NCBI GenBank assembly: GCA_021372825.1
Contig: JAJFTR010000041.1
Coordinates: forward strand, 1 to 64,000
DNA: 64,000 nucleotides
Direction of reading: 5' to 3'
Source of the DNA: Actinomycetes bacterium
GTDB taxonomy: Bacteria; Actinomycetota; Coriobacteriia; Anaerosomatales; Anaerosomataceae
A program made the translations under genes and the position numbers. The first letter of the stretch is position 1, and every line of letters begins with the position of its first letter. The notes under the pieces are model-generated. The model made no database searches. It had not been told where the DNA came from and saw only the letters and a list, made by a program, of their open reading frames with translations. Positions 18,047 to 27,154 of the stretch are shown here, one piece after another.

Positions 18047-18175
18047 ACGTGCGCGGTCTTGCTCAGTCGACGAATCGTTGACACGGCGCTCCTGCCGAAA
18101 CGAATGCCCGTTCAGTGCACTACAATCGCGTGATGATCATGTGCTGATCCCGGCGGATGCGTCGAGGAGGTGCTG

Positions 18176-19675
18176 GTGCTCAAAGACATACTACGCGGGG
18201 CGGGCGGAGACGCGCTCAAGTACTTCCCAGTCCGCCTCGTGCCGGCTCTCACATCACTCGTCACCGTGCCGGTGTTCACCCGAATGGTCGAGAAGACCGA
18301 CTACGGCAACTTCTACCTTGTGAACTCCATGACGTCGCTCGCCGCGACGCTGGCCACGGCCTGGATCATGGCATCGGTCGTCCGCTTCTACTGGGCCTAT
18401 GAACGCCGAGGAGAGCGTGACACATATGTTTCCACCATCGTGTGGTCCACGATCGGCTCACTTGTGCTGGTCTCCGCAGTCGCGGCTGTTGTCGTGTTCG
18501 CTTTCCCGGGCGCATTCGACCAGGGTGTGCGGCGGCTCTTGCCGATAGCCCTCATCGGCTTGGGCGTGAACTACCTTGTGCAGGTCCTCCAGCAGATCAT
18601 GCGCGCTGCCAACCGCTCCTCAGCGTATGCAACGCTCGCTGTCGCCTCGAACATCCTGGCGACCGTCTTCGGCGTCTACTTCGTGTCCCGCGGGAAGATG
18701 GGTGCGTTCGGCATCCTGCTCGGAGTCGTGGCGGGCAATGCGCTCCTGGTCCCCTTCGGGTTGCGCAACGCCCACAGCGAGGGCTCGCTTTCGCCGTCGC
18801 GCTTCTCCCGCAATGCTCTCGCGGAATTCGCACGGTTCGGTCTGCCGATGGTGCCCTCCGCGATCTCATCGTGGATGCTCGTGCTCTCGGACCGCTACAT
18901 CATCGGTCTTACCCGGACCGCCGGAGAGGTGGGCGTGTACTCGGTCGCCTACGGACTCGGCGACAAGATCATGGGCCTGATCACGGTACCCCTGTTGATG
19001 ACCATGGGACCGGTGATGGTACAGACGTTCGAGAAGCAGGGCCAGCGGCTTGCGCAAGACGTGCAGACACAGTTCACGCGGTACTTCATGATGGCGGCGC
19101 TCCCGCTCCTCGCAGGTCTCGTCGCTGTCTCGCAGGACTTCATGGCTGTCTTCACGGGTGAGCAATACCGCTCGGCGTATGCGATCCTGCCGATCGTCTC
19201 GGCCAGCGTGTTGTGCAACGGGCTCGTGCAGATCGCAGGCAACGGCATCGCTCTCCACAAGAAGACCACCATCACGATGACCAACACCATCATCGCCGCC
19301 GTGACACAGATATGCGCCAACCTTGTCCTCGTGCCTCGATTCGGCTACTCCGTCGCAGCCTGGACGACCTTTGGCTCCTATGTCGTGTTGCTGTCGTTGA
19401 CGTGGATACGCAGTCGTCCCTTCATGGCGTGGAAGATCCCTTGGGGGGACATCGGGCGCGTCGCACTTGCGGCAGCCCTCATGGGCATCGCAGTCTGGGG
19501 CATCTTCAGTGTCGCGCGACCCTCCTTTGGGATCCTTGTCGCAGAGGCTCTGACAGGGCTCCTGCTGTATGCCGCCTTCCTCATGGGCGTCAAAGCGGTG
19601 CGTCCCGACGAGAGGGACTTCGCGGTGGAACTCCTCGGTAAGGTCCGATCCCGAGTGCTGGGGCGAAGGAGATGA
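18176..19675 (+). CDS. Wzx-type polysaccharide flippase
   Basis: A 499-residue polytopic membrane protein of the MATE/MVF-like polysaccharide transport family, with 12-14 hydrophobic helices; it should flip undecaprenyl-linked repeat units outward. The N-terminal KYFPVRLVPALTSLVTVPVF and FTRMVEKTDYGNFYLVNSMT are family hallmarks. GAGGAG six bases before the GTG at 18176 decides the start. A good TACAAT box stands at 18121 but lacks a clear -35. Its last codons overlap the next transferase start. It completes the Wzx/Wzy machinery with the ligase and Wzz genes on the other strand. Confidence 0.92.
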   Translation: MLKDILRGAGGDALKYFPVRLVPALTSLVTVPVFTRMVEKTDYGNFYLVNSMTSLAATLATAWIMASVVRFYWAYERRGERDTYVSTIVWSTIGSLVLVSAVAAVVVFAFPGAFDQGVRRLLPIALIGLGVNYLVQVLQQIMRAANRSSAYATLAVASNILATVFGVYFVSRGKMGAFGILLGVVAGNALLVPFGLRNAHSEGSLSPSRFSRNALAEFARFGLPMVPSAISSWMLVLSDRYIIGLTRTAGEVGVYSVAYGLGDKIMGLITVPLLMTMGPVMVQTFEKQGQRLAQDVQTQFTRYFMMAALPLLAGLVAVSQDFMAVFTGEQYRSAYAILPIVSASVLCNGLVQIAGNGIALHKKTTITMTNTIIAAVTQICANLVLVPRFGYSVAAWTTFGSYVVLLSLTWIRSRPFMAWKIPWGDIGRVALAAALMGIAVWGIFSVARPSFGILVAEALTGLLLYAAFLMGVKAVRPDERDFAVELLGKVRSRVLGRRR

Positions 19676-19677
19676 CG

Positions 19678-20832
19678 GTGCGCGTCGCCATACTCGGACC
19701 GCTGCCCGCGGGCGGCGTCGTGGGAGGAGTCGCGACGCATACCGGCGAGCTCGCTAGAGCGCTCACACGCGCGGGAGTCCCGGTGCGCGTGTTCGACGAC
19801 GCTCACCCTCACGGCGCCGCACCAGAAGGCGCAGACGGGGTACGCGGCGCGTCGGCCGGCACACGTCTACGCCTTGCGCTTGCGGACCTCCGCCACGGGC
19901 TCGGCGGTCTCCAGGAGCTCTCCCGGCTTGGAATCCCGCGCACGACGTCGCGCGCAAGGACACTGCTGCTCGCGGACGCGGCCCGCGCTTTCTCCCCGGA
20001 GGTCATCCACATCCAGCAGGCCGACTTCCGTCCGCTTTACGCCGACGCTGCCGGACTCGACCGGCCCCGCGTGATCACCGTCCACGGTCTGGGGGCGCTC
20101 GAAACAAAGGAGTACCCGGGACTCGCGCAGGTCATCCCAGCCAATTTGGCGAACGCCGACGCCGTCACCACCCCTTCGCATGCTCTTGCCGAGGAAGTCA
20201 CGGCTCTCGGGGTACCCGCGGACCGCGTGACCGTCATCCCGAACGGCGTCGACCACACGCGCTTCTATCCTCGGGACCGCGGGCAGGCCCGGCTGCGCCT
20301 GGGAGTCGATCACGATTCGCCACTCGTGGTCTTCGCAGGACGCATCACCGTTCACAAAGGAGCAGTGGACCTCGCGAAGGCATGGCCTGACGTCCGTCGC
20401 GCGCATCCTCATGCGCTGCTTGCATTCGTGGGACCAAGCGGAGACGCTGACGTCAACGGAGTCGAAGGAGCGCTCCTGCCGGGCACGGCCACTCCCGCGG
20501 ACCTCGCATGGTGGTACGCCGCGGCCGACGTGGTCGTCGTGCCCAGCCGCTACGAAGGATTCGGACTGGTCGCGCTCGAGGCGATGGCCTGCGGGCGCCC
20601 CGTCGTCGCCACTGCTGTCGGAGGTCTCCCTGAAGTCGTGCCACCGAAAGCCGGCGCCCTCGTGCCCCCCCGTGACCCGGCTGCACTCGCGGATGCCATA
20701 GCGGCCTTGCTCGGCGACCCCCAGACCCGCAGCGTGGCAGAGGATGCGAGCCAGGAGGCCGCCGCACGGTACACGTGGGACGCGACAGCCTCATCCTTCA
20801 TCCATATCTACCGTGAGCTGCAGCGATGCTGA
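19678..20832 (+). CDS. GT4-family glycosyltransferase
   Basis: About 384 residues with VRVAILGPLPAGGVVGGVAT at the start, HIQQADFRPLYADAAGLDRP and ITVHGLGALETKEYPG in the acceptor half, and VVFAGRITVHKGAVDLAKAW plus PSRYEGFGLVALEAMACGRP in the donor half. The ATG at 19672 overlaps the flippase stop (ATGA), but AAGGAG touches it directly; the GTG at 19678 has the right six-base spacing and is preferred. The residue pattern is close to phosphatidylinositol-mannoside-type GT4 enzymes, but the substrate is unknown. Confidence 0.9.
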   Translation: MRVAILGPLPAGGVVGGVATHTGELARALTRAGVPVRVFDDAHPHGAAPEGADGVRGASAGTRLRLALADLRHGLGGLQELSRLGIPRTTSRARTLLLADAARAFSPEVIHIQQADFRPLYADAAGLDRPRVITVHGLGALETKEYPGLAQVIPANLANADAVTTPSHALAEEVTALGVPADRVTVIPNGVDHTRFYPRDRGQARLRLGVDHDSPLVVFAGRITVHKGAVDLAKAWPDVRRAHPHALLAFVGPSGDADVNGVEGALLPGTATPADLAWWYAAADVVVVPSRYEGFGLVALEAMACGRPVVATAVGGLPEVVPPKAGALVPPRDPAALADAIAALLGDPQTRSVAEDASQEAAARYTWDATASSFIHIYRELQRC

Positions 20833-20858
20833 CACCCCCGGAGAGGCTGTGCTACCCT
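20829..20858 (+). promoter_or_regulatory. Likely promoter upstream of ugd
   Basis: CTGACA (20829-20834) and TACCCT (20853-20858) are 18 bases apart and lie 48 bases before the ugd ATG. The same TACCCT hexamer appears before murA. An 8-bp inverted repeat (20838-20845 with 20867-20874) flanks the -10, so it may be an operator or the terminator of the preceding gene. Confidence 0.4.
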
Positions 20859-20905
20859 AGCGCGGGCTCTCCGGCCGCATCGTCTGCCAGGAAAGGACCG
20901 CACTC

Positions 20906-22210
20906 ATGAGCCAAGTCACCGTGATCGGAACCGGATACGTAGGACTCGTCACCGGAGTGTGTCTCGCACATTCTGGACACGATGTCATCTGCGTGGACAT
21001 AGATCCCGCCAAGATCGCGATGCTTGCATCCGGCACAAGCACGATCTACGAACCAGGCATCGAGGATCTCCTGCGCCAGGGGATCGATCGAGGTAATCTG
21101 CGTTTCGCGACGCCGGAGAACGGGTGGCGCGACCTGATCGCCGACATCACCTTCGTCGCTGTGGGAACACCGATGGCGGCCAACGGTGCTGCCGACTTGA
21201 GCGCCGTGCGCAGCGTGGTCGAAGGTCTTGTGAGCGCCGCCGAGCGGCCTTTCACCCTCGTGATGAAGTCGACGGTGCCCCCGGGAACGGGTGCGGCACT
21301 CGCCGAGCGGTTCCTTTCGGATGCGCGTGTCGCGATCAGCTACGTGTCGAACCCAGAGTTCCTGCGTGAGGGACACGCCATCGACGATTGGTATACGACG
21401 GACCGGATCGTGATCGGTACGAACGACGCTGCCGCCGAAGCGAGGATGCGGGAGCTGTATGCCGACATCGAATCTCCTATCATCGCGACCGACGTCTCCA
21501 GCGCCGAGACGATCAAGTATGCATCCAACGCGTTCCTGTCGACGAAGATCTCTTTCATCAACGAGATAGCGAATCTGTGTGACTGCATCGGTGCCGACAT
21601 CGACGCGGTCTCGCGCGGGATAGGGCTCGATACCCGGATCGGCAGCCAGTTCTTGCGTGCCGGCATCGGGTACGGCGGATCGTGCTTTCCCAAAGACACT
21701 CGCGCGCTGGACTTCATCGCGACACTCAACGGCTATCAGTTCACGCTGCTGAAGTCAGTCATCGAAGTGAACAACCGCCAGCGGCTCCTGCCGGTCGTGC
21801 ACTTGTTGCACGCACTTCCCGACTTGCATGATCGCTCGGTCGCGATCCTCGGGCTGTCGTTCAAGCCGAACACCGATGATGTCCGCGAGTCCCCCGCTTT
21901 GGACATAGTCCCGTTGCTCACCGAGGAAGGGGCCTCCGTCAAGATCTACGACCCTGTGGCGCACGATGTCCAGATCCCCGGAGCGACACGTGTCGATTCT
22001 GTGTGGAGCGCGCTCGAAGGCGCTTCTGCCGCGGTCATCGTGACGGAATGGGAGGAGTTCGTGCAGCTCGACTGGCAGCACGCGAAAACCGTCATGTGCA
22101 TGCCAGCGGTGATATTCGACGGGCGCAACTGTCTTGATCCGCTGGCCATACGCGCCGCGGGACTCACCTACATGGCGGTCGGGCGTGACGGCGCCCATCG
22201 GGGGGCGTGA
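20906..22210 (+). CDS. ugd: UDP-glucose 6-dehydrogenase
   Basis: Oxidises UDP-glucose to UDP-glucuronic acid with two NAD+. VTVIGTGYVGLVTGVCLAHS is the Rossmann fingerprint at the N-terminus; KSTVPPGTG, SNPEFLREGHAIDDW and EVNNRQR are family motifs; the catalytic Cys lies in GIGYGGSCFPKDTRALDFI (about residue 260). The length of 434 is normal. AGGAAAGGA precedes the ATG. Set between two GT4 genes, it supplies an acidic sugar donor for the polymer. A second dehydrogenase of the UDP-HexNAc type lies at 28975, so both uronic acids and HexNAc uronic acids can be made. Confidence 0.96.
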   Translation: MSQVTVIGTGYVGLVTGVCLAHSGHDVICVDIDPAKIAMLASGTSTIYEPGIEDLLRQGIDRGNLRFATPENGWRDLIADITFVAVGTPMAANGAADLSAVRSVVEGLVSAAERPFTLVMKSTVPPGTGAALAERFLSDARVAISYVSNPEFLREGHAIDDWYTTDRIVIGTNDAAAEARMRELYADIESPIIATDVSSAETIKYASNAFLSTKISFINEIANLCDCIGADIDAVSRGIGLDTRIGSQFLRAGIGYGGSCFPKDTRALDFIATLNGYQFTLLKSVIEVNNRQRLLPVVHLLHALPDLHDRSVAILGLSFKPNTDDVRESPALDIVPLLTEEGASVKIYDPVAHDVQIPGATRVDSVWSALEGASAAVIVTEWEEFVQLDWQHAKTVMCMPAVIFDGRNCLDPLAIRAAGLTYMAVGRDGAHRGA

Positions 22211-22220
22211 ACCCTGGGCC

Positions 22221-23441
22221 GTGAGGATTCTCTATATACATCAGTTCTTCGCGACGCGAGAGTCCTCACTGGGGCTCATCCGGTCGTATGAGTTCTCTCG
22301 ACGCTGGGTCGCTCAGGGACATGAGGTCACCGTCGTGACCAGTTCTTCTCGTCTCTCCGAGCAGTACAGCCGGAAGCTGTTCGCGAGTGGCGACATCGAC
22401 GGCATCCACGTCCGCTCTGTCCGGGTCAAGTATTCGAACTACATGGGGCATTTGCGACGCATGTGGTCCTTTGCTCTTTTCACTCTCGGCGCGACATGGC
22501 TCGCGGTGACAGCGGGGCGACACGACGTCGTCTTCGCCACGTCCACGCCGCTCACCGTGGGCATCCCAGGGTGGTCAGCTGCCGCTGTCACTCGTACCCC
22601 TTTCGTCTTCGAGGTGCGAGACCTGTGGCCAGAGGCCGCGATCCAGATGGGCGTGATCTCCCGCAACGGTATCGTCGGTCGCACCGCTAAGGCGCTCGAA
22701 CGCTTCTTGTATCGGCGCGCGAAGCATGTCGTGGCGCTCTCGCCGGGCATGGTCGCCGGTGTCGTCGCGGAAGGCATACCTCCCGAGCGGGTGCACATGG
22801 TGCCGAACTCTGCTGACCTCGACCTGTTCTATCCGTCCGAGAAAGACACCGACTTCCTCCGCAGGCTGGGAGTACCCGAAGGCGCGTTCGTCGTGGGCTA
22901 TGCCGGAGCGATCGGCCCCTCGAACGCCGTGGAAGCACACGTCCCTGCCGCAGCGAGAGTGCTCCACGAGCGGGGACGTGACGACATCGTGTTCGTCATC
23001 GCCGGTGACGGCAAATCCTTGCCGGCGCTCACTGAGGCCGTGCGCGGCCTGCCGAACGTACGGCTTGTCGGCTCACTCCCCAAGCGTGACGTACCCATCC
23101 TCACCCGCTCAGCGGACGTGCTCATGACGCTCTTCGCCGACGTCCCCATCCTGGCCACCAACTCGCCGAACAAGTTCTTCGACGGACTCGCGTCCGGACG
23201 CCCGATGATCGTCAACTCTCCTGGCTGGACGAAAGACCTCGTGGAAGAGCATGAGTGCGGCGTCTATGTGCCCGCCGGGGACGGGGTTGCGCTCGCGGAC
23301 GCCATCGAGCGAATGGCCGACGACCCCGAGACCGTCGAGAGGATGGGCCGGAACGCCCGCGCGCTTGCCGAGAAGCGATTCAGCCGCGATGAGCTCGCGG
23401 ATCGCGTGCTTGCTATACTCGAGGACGCCGCTTCGCGTTAG
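22221..23441 (+). CDS. GT4-family glycosyltransferase (WbuB-like)
   Basis: The coding part starts at GTG 22221 (VRILYIHQFFATRESSLGL), ten bases after the ugd stop; the longer upstream reading is inside ugd. HEVTVVTSSS, FEVRDLWPEAAIQMGVI and VPNSADLDLFYP match the WbuB branch of GT4, which transfers acetamido sugars in O-antigen units; the donor half has SPNKFFDGLASGRPMIVNSP. The ribosome site is weak, so coupling to ugd is probable. Its stop overlaps the stop of the convergent LCP gene by four bases. Confidence 0.9.
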   Translation: MRILYIHQFFATRESSLGLIRSYEFSRRWVAQGHEVTVVTSSSRLSEQYSRKLFASGDIDGIHVRSVRVKYSNYMGHLRRMWSFALFTLGATWLAVTAGRHDVVFATSTPLTVGIPGWSAAAVTRTPFVFEVRDLWPEAAIQMGVISRNGIVGRTAKALERFLYRRAKHVVALSPGMVAGVVAEGIPPERVHMVPNSADLDLFYPSEKDTDFLRRLGVPEGAFVVGYAGAIGPSNAVEAHVPAAARVLHERGRDDIVFVIAGDGKSLPALTEAVRGLPNVRLVGSLPKRDVPILTRSADVLMTLFADVPILATNSPNKFFDGLASGRPMIVNSPGWTKDLVEEHECGVYVPAGDGVALADAIERMADDPETVERMGRNARALAEKRFSRDELADRVLAILEDAASR

Positions 23442-24850
23442 GGAGTGACCGTCCCGGACGCTGTTACCGAGGCCCAGTCCTTGCCCACAACGACGAGGAT
23501 GTCCGTGTTGAACGCATACATCCCACGGCTTGGCACCAGTTCCGCTGTCGGAAGGGCCGCCGCGACAGTTTGAGCCATGGCCTTGTCGTTCTCGTTGTAG
23601 ACGACGAGGGTCTTCTCGTACACGAACTGGTTGGCGTTCCCCACCTCGCTGACATCGAATCCCGCACGCTTCAGGACGTCCGCTGCGCTTGCGGCGACCC
23701 CCGAGATACCTGCGCCGTTGCGCACCGTCACACTCACTGTTGCTGGAACGATCGCCTGGGTCGCAGGTGCTGTCTCCTCGAACGAGCGGCTGTTCCGCAT
23801 CGCGTCGATGAGGAAAGCCTTGCGCTCTTCATCCGGCCATACGTACGGGCTTTTCCATTCCCCCGTGATGGTGGCTGTCTGGATGTCATCGCCTTTGATG
23901 CCCTGAAGCGCCTGCGCAAGGCGAACCATGTCACCGACGGGCATGGTCGATGAGATGTGCTTGGAGATCCCGGTGACAACGGTGGGGATCTTCAAGAAGT
24001 TGCCCGGTTTGCTCATCTGCGCCGCGAGGGCCTTGAAGAACTCCTGCTGATGGCGCATGCGCGTGAAATCCGCGTCGGGGAAGTCGCGGCTGCGCACGTA
24101 CGTCAGCGCGTGATAGCCATCGAGAAGCTGGTAGCCGGGCTCGATCTTGGCGGCGCTATTGTCCGGGCTCATGTCGGCTTTCCAGTCGTCGATCGGGACA
24201 TCCACGTCCACCCACACTCCCCCGATGGTGTCTACTGCACTCACGAACCCCCGGAAGTTGATGTCCATGTAGTAGTTGACCGGGAGGCCTGTGAACTGCT
24301 TGACGGTGTCAACCAGCAAGGCGTTGCCACCGTAGAACTTCGACGCGTTGATCTTGTCCACTCCGTGACCAGGGATTTCGACACGGGTGTCTCGAGGGAT
24401 AGAGAGCAGCCAGACCTTCTTCTGTTTCGGATCGACTTTCGCGAGGATGATCGTGTCTGCCCGGGCGGCCTTCTCACCAGGACGCTTGTCATTCCCTGTG
24501 AGGAGTAGGTAGAACGGCTCGGACGGCGTCTCCTGCGGCGAGTCGAGAGCGGCCTGGAGCTTCGTATCGGCGAGCGCCGCCTTGCTCATGTTCCGATCGA
24601 CTGAGCGATACCAGAAGAAGCCGTACGCCGCGCCGCCGAGCAGCACCACCGCGAGCGCGATGCCCACTCCCGTGGCCCAGCGTTTCGCAGTCTGCTTGCG
24701 ACGCTCGCGCTGGATTCGCATGCGCGGGGCGGGTTCGATGATCCCGCGCGAACCGGCCGTGCGGCGCGTGCGGGCAGCCGCATGTCTCGCGTGGGCACCG
24801 CCCCGGCTCCTGCGGGCCGAGCTCCGGCTATGTGCGTCGTAGGGTTCCAT
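23438..24850 (-). CDS. LCP (LytR-CpsA-Psr) family cell-wall glycopolymer ligase
   Basis: A 470-residue type-II membrane protein: about 55 basic, Arg-rich cytoplasmic residues, one helix (GVGIALAVVLLGGAAYGFFW), then the LCP domain with RADTIILAKVDPKQKKVWLL, SIPRDTRVEIPGHGVDKIN and YVRSRDFPDADFTRMRHQQ, whose Arg/Asp residues bind the polyprenyl pyrophosphate. A LytR_C domain (about 375-465, VTVRNGAGISGVAASAADVL) ends the protein. It should transfer polymers from undecaprenyl pyrophosphate to peptidoglycan. The ATG at 24850 has GGTGG at a suitable distance; a GTG three codons earlier is possible. It closes the wbp run. Confidence 0.93.
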   Translation of the reverse strand: MEPYDAHSRSSARRSRGGAHARHAAARTRRTAGSRGIIEPAPRMRIQRERRKQTAKRWATGVGIALAVVLLGGAAYGFFWYRSVDRNMSKAALADTKLQAALDSPQETPSEPFYLLLTGNDKRPGEKAARADTIILAKVDPKQKKVWLLSIPRDTRVEIPGHGVDKINASKFYGGNALLVDTVKQFTGLPVNYYMDINFRGFVSAVDTIGGVWVDVDVPIDDWKADMSPDNSAAKIEPGYQLLDGYHALTYVRSRDFPDADFTRMRHQQEFFKALAAQMSKPGNFLKIPTVVTGISKHISSTMPVGDMVRLAQALQGIKGDDIQTATITGEWKSPYVWPDEERKAFLIDAMRNSRSFEETAPATQAIVPATVSVTVRNGAGISGVAASAADVLKRAGFDVSEVGNANQFVYEKTLVVYNENDKAMAQTVAAALPTAELVPSRGMYAFNTDILVVVGKDWASVTASGTVTP

Positions 24851-24879
24851 CTGCTCCACCGTCTCGCCAGCAAGCGGCG

Positions 24880-25953
24880 CTAATGTGCGTAGCGTTTCTC
24901 AAGCGAGGCCACTATCGCCTCTGCCGCCCGACCGTCTCCATACACATCCGGATGCATGTCGGGCCGTGACAGCTCGGCCACCGCTTGAGCGATCCTGGAC
25001 TCGTCTGTACCTGCCAGGCTGTTCCAGCCTAGTTCTACCGTCTCGATCCACTCGGTCTCTTCGCGCAAGGTGACACACGGCACCCCGAAGAAGTAGGCCT
25101 CCTTTTGCATCCCTCCGGAGTCCGTGATAAGCCCACGCGCCGCACGCAACAAGCCGACTGTCTGGATGTACGAGAGCGGCGGTACCGGACGGATGTTCTC
25201 GGCTCGCTTCAGCATGTCCCCAAGTCCCAGCGACTCCAGGTTCTTCGCGGTACGCGGGTGGATGGCCCAGATCACCGGATGGTCGAGCGTCGAAAACGCC
25301 GAGATCACCGAAGCGAGGCGCTCTCGGTTGTCGCTGGTACTCGCACGATGGACGGTCGCGAGGTAGAAGCGTCCTTCCTCGACGCCGAACTCCTGTACGG
25401 TTGCGGCGATATCCACGTTCTCGGCGAAGAAGCGCGCGGTGTCCAGCATGACATCACCGACAAGCTCGACGCCATCGGTGATGCCTTCGGCCAGGAGATT
25501 GGCCACCGCGGCGCGCGTCGGACACAGCAGCAGGTCCGACACATGATCGACGACGACGCGGTTGATCTCCTCGGGCATCGTGCGGTTGTACGAGCGCAGT
25601 CCTGCCTCGACATGCGCCACAGGGATCGTGAGCTTGGCCGCCGCAAGCCCTCCTGCGAGCGTCGTGTTGGTGTCGCCGTAGACGATCACGCAGTCGGGGG
25701 CGAGCTCCACAAGGAGCTCCTCGAGCATCCCCAGCATCTCGCCAGTCTGCCTGCCGTGCCCACCTGACCCCACCGCCAAGTTGTAGTCGGGAGCCGGGAT
25801 TCCAAGCTGCTCGAAGAACACGTCGGACATCTCGTAGTCGTAGTGCTGACCCGAATGCACAAGGACCTCTGTATGGCGCTCCCGCAAGGCACGACAGACA
25901 GGAGCCGCCTTCACGAACTGGGGCCGCGCGCCTACGATGGAGACGACCTTCAT
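24880..25953 (-). CDS. wbpI: Non-hydrolysing UDP-N-acetylglucosamine 2-epimerase family (WecB/WbpI)
   Basis: A 357-residue epimerase. The ATG at 25953 (MKVVSIVGARPQFVKAAPVC) overlaps the end of the aminotransferase gene; the frame upstream of it is non-coding. Motifs: HSGQHYDYEMSDVFFEQL, VYGDTNTTLAGGLAAAKL, HVEAGLRSYNRTMPEEINR and TDSGGMQKEAYFFGVPC. WecB, making UDP-ManNAc, and WbpI, acting on UDP-GlcNAc3NAcA, cannot be told apart by motif alone. The position directly after the WbpA-, B-, D- and E-like genes makes WbpI the better guess, giving UDP-ManNAc3NAcA as product. Confidence 0.88.
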   Translation of the reverse strand: MKVVSIVGARPQFVKAAPVCRALRERHTEVLVHSGQHYDYEMSDVFFEQLGIPAPDYNLAVGSGGHGRQTGEMLGMLEELLVELAPDCVIVYGDTNTTLAGGLAAAKLTIPVAHVEAGLRSYNRTMPEEINRVVVDHVSDLLLCPTRAAVANLLAEGITDGVELVGDVMLDTARFFAENVDIAATVQEFGVEEGRFYLATVHRASTSDNRERLASVISAFSTLDHPVIWAIHPRTAKNLESLGLGDMLKRAENIRPVPPLSYIQTVGLLRAARGLITDSGGMQKEAYFFGVPCVTLREETEWIETVELGWNSLAGTDESRIAQAVAELSRPDMHPDVYGDGRAAEAIVASLEKRYAH

Positions 25954-25954
25954 G

Positions 25955-27070
25955 CTAGCCGAGCACCGCCTTGACGACATCCACGACCTCTTGCTGTTGT
26001 TCCCGAGTGATGCCCGGGAACGCCGGCAGCGCGAACGTGCGCCCGTCGCAGCTCTCAGCAACGGGAAGCGTGGGCCGCACCCAGCCCTGCAGTTGATCGA
26101 AAGCCGCTTGCTCGTGGAGCGCAAGCGGGTAATACAAGGCGGTACCTATCCCCGCTTCTTTCAGTGCGGCCATGACCTTCTCGGCGACATCTGCGGAAGG
26201 CGCCTTCACGACATACAGGTGGTACACGGGCTGTCCGTAGTCGCGCGCCTGGGGGATCTCAAGATCGGGCACGTCGGCCAAGAGCTCATCGTAGAGCGCC
26301 GCGGCCGAGCGCCGGAGCTCGTTCCACCGGTCGAGATGCGGGAGCTTGACCAGCAAGATGGCTGCCTGAAGAGCGTCAAGCCGCGAGTTCACACCGAACG
26401 CGTCATGGAAGTACTTCTTGGAGGTTCCATGGCTTGCGATCTTGCGGCAGCGCGCCGCCAGATCGGCATCGTCAGTGGTGATCATGCCCCCATCGCCGGC
26501 AGCGCCCAGGTTCTTGCTCGGGAAGAAGGAGAACGCGGCCGCGTGGCCGAGCGAGCCTGCCCGCTTGCCCTTGTAAGTCGCCCCGATCGCCTGGCATGCG
26601 TCCTCGACCACGACCAGACCGTGACGCTCAGCGACTTCTCGCAAGGGATCCATATCGACACACTGGCCGAAGATGTGGACAGGCAGGATGGCTTTCGTGC
26701 GGGGTGTGATCGCTGCCTCCACGAGCGATGCGTCCATGTTGTAGGCGCCTGGCTCGATATCGACGAACACAGGTGTCGCCCCTACCGAGTGGATGCACTC
26801 CACAGTCGCCCAGAACGTGAAGGGCGTGGTGATGACCTCGTCACCTGGTCCGATGCCGAGCCCGCGCATGATCAGGAAGAGTGCGTCTGTCCCATTGCCG
26901 CACGACACCGCGTGCTCGACGCCGCAGTACTGCGCGATCGCCGACTCAAGCTCAGCGACTTTCGGCCCACCGATGAAGGCCGCACTGGACATGACGTCGG
27001 TGATAGCCGCGTCAAGCTCGGCCTTGAGCTCGCGGTACTGCGCTTTCAAATCCAGAAGAGGTACGCCCAT
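25955..27070 (-). CDS. wbpE: DegT/DnrJ-family PLP aminotransferase, WbpE-like
   Basis: Sugar aminotransferase of 371 residues that would put an amino group on C3 of the 3-keto sugar nucleotide made by the WbpB-like oxidoreductase, using glutamate. It begins MGVPLLDLKAQYRELKAELD; the PLP site has CGNGTDALFLIMRGLGIGPG, VEDACQAIGATYKGKRAGSLG and the PLP-binding Lys in FSFFPSKNLGAAGDGGMI. AAGGAG lies nine bases upstream of the ATG. It is separated from the acetyltransferase by 84 bases with no clear promoter, and overlaps closely with the epimerase start. Confidence 0.92.
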   Translation of the reverse strand: MGVPLLDLKAQYRELKAELDAAITDVMSSAAFIGGPKVAELESAIAQYCGVEHAVSCGNGTDALFLIMRGLGIGPGDEVITTPFTFWATVECIHSVGATPVFVDIEPGAYNMDASLVEAAITPRTKAILPVHIFGQCVDMDPLREVAERHGLVVVEDACQAIGATYKGKRAGSLGHAAAFSFFPSKNLGAAGDGGMITTDDADLAARCRKIASHGTSKKYFHDAFGVNSRLDALQAAILLVKLPHLDRWNELRRSAAALYDELLADVPDLEIPQARDYGQPVYHLYVVKAPSADVAEKVMAALKEAGIGTALYYPLALHEQAAFDQLQGWVRPTLPVAESCDGRTFALPAFPGITREQQQEVVDVVKAVLG

Positions 27071-27154
27071 CGCGTCCGGCTCCTTCGTCTCGTCGGTCTA
27101 GAACTAGTATTCTCTCACCTGGCGCCGCCGGCGAATGCCGTCGTCATTTCCCTG

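Noticed and set aside
18078-18126. TTGACA at 18078 with TACAAT at 18121 as a promoter for the flippase gene
   Set aside because: The two boxes are 37 bases apart, too far for one promoter, and neither has a good partner at 16-18 bases.
10974-23441. Mobile or horizontally acquired island marked by transposases or att repeats
   Set aside because: No transposase, integrase, tRNA boundary or flanking direct repeat is visible, and GC content and codon use look like the rest of the window by eye.
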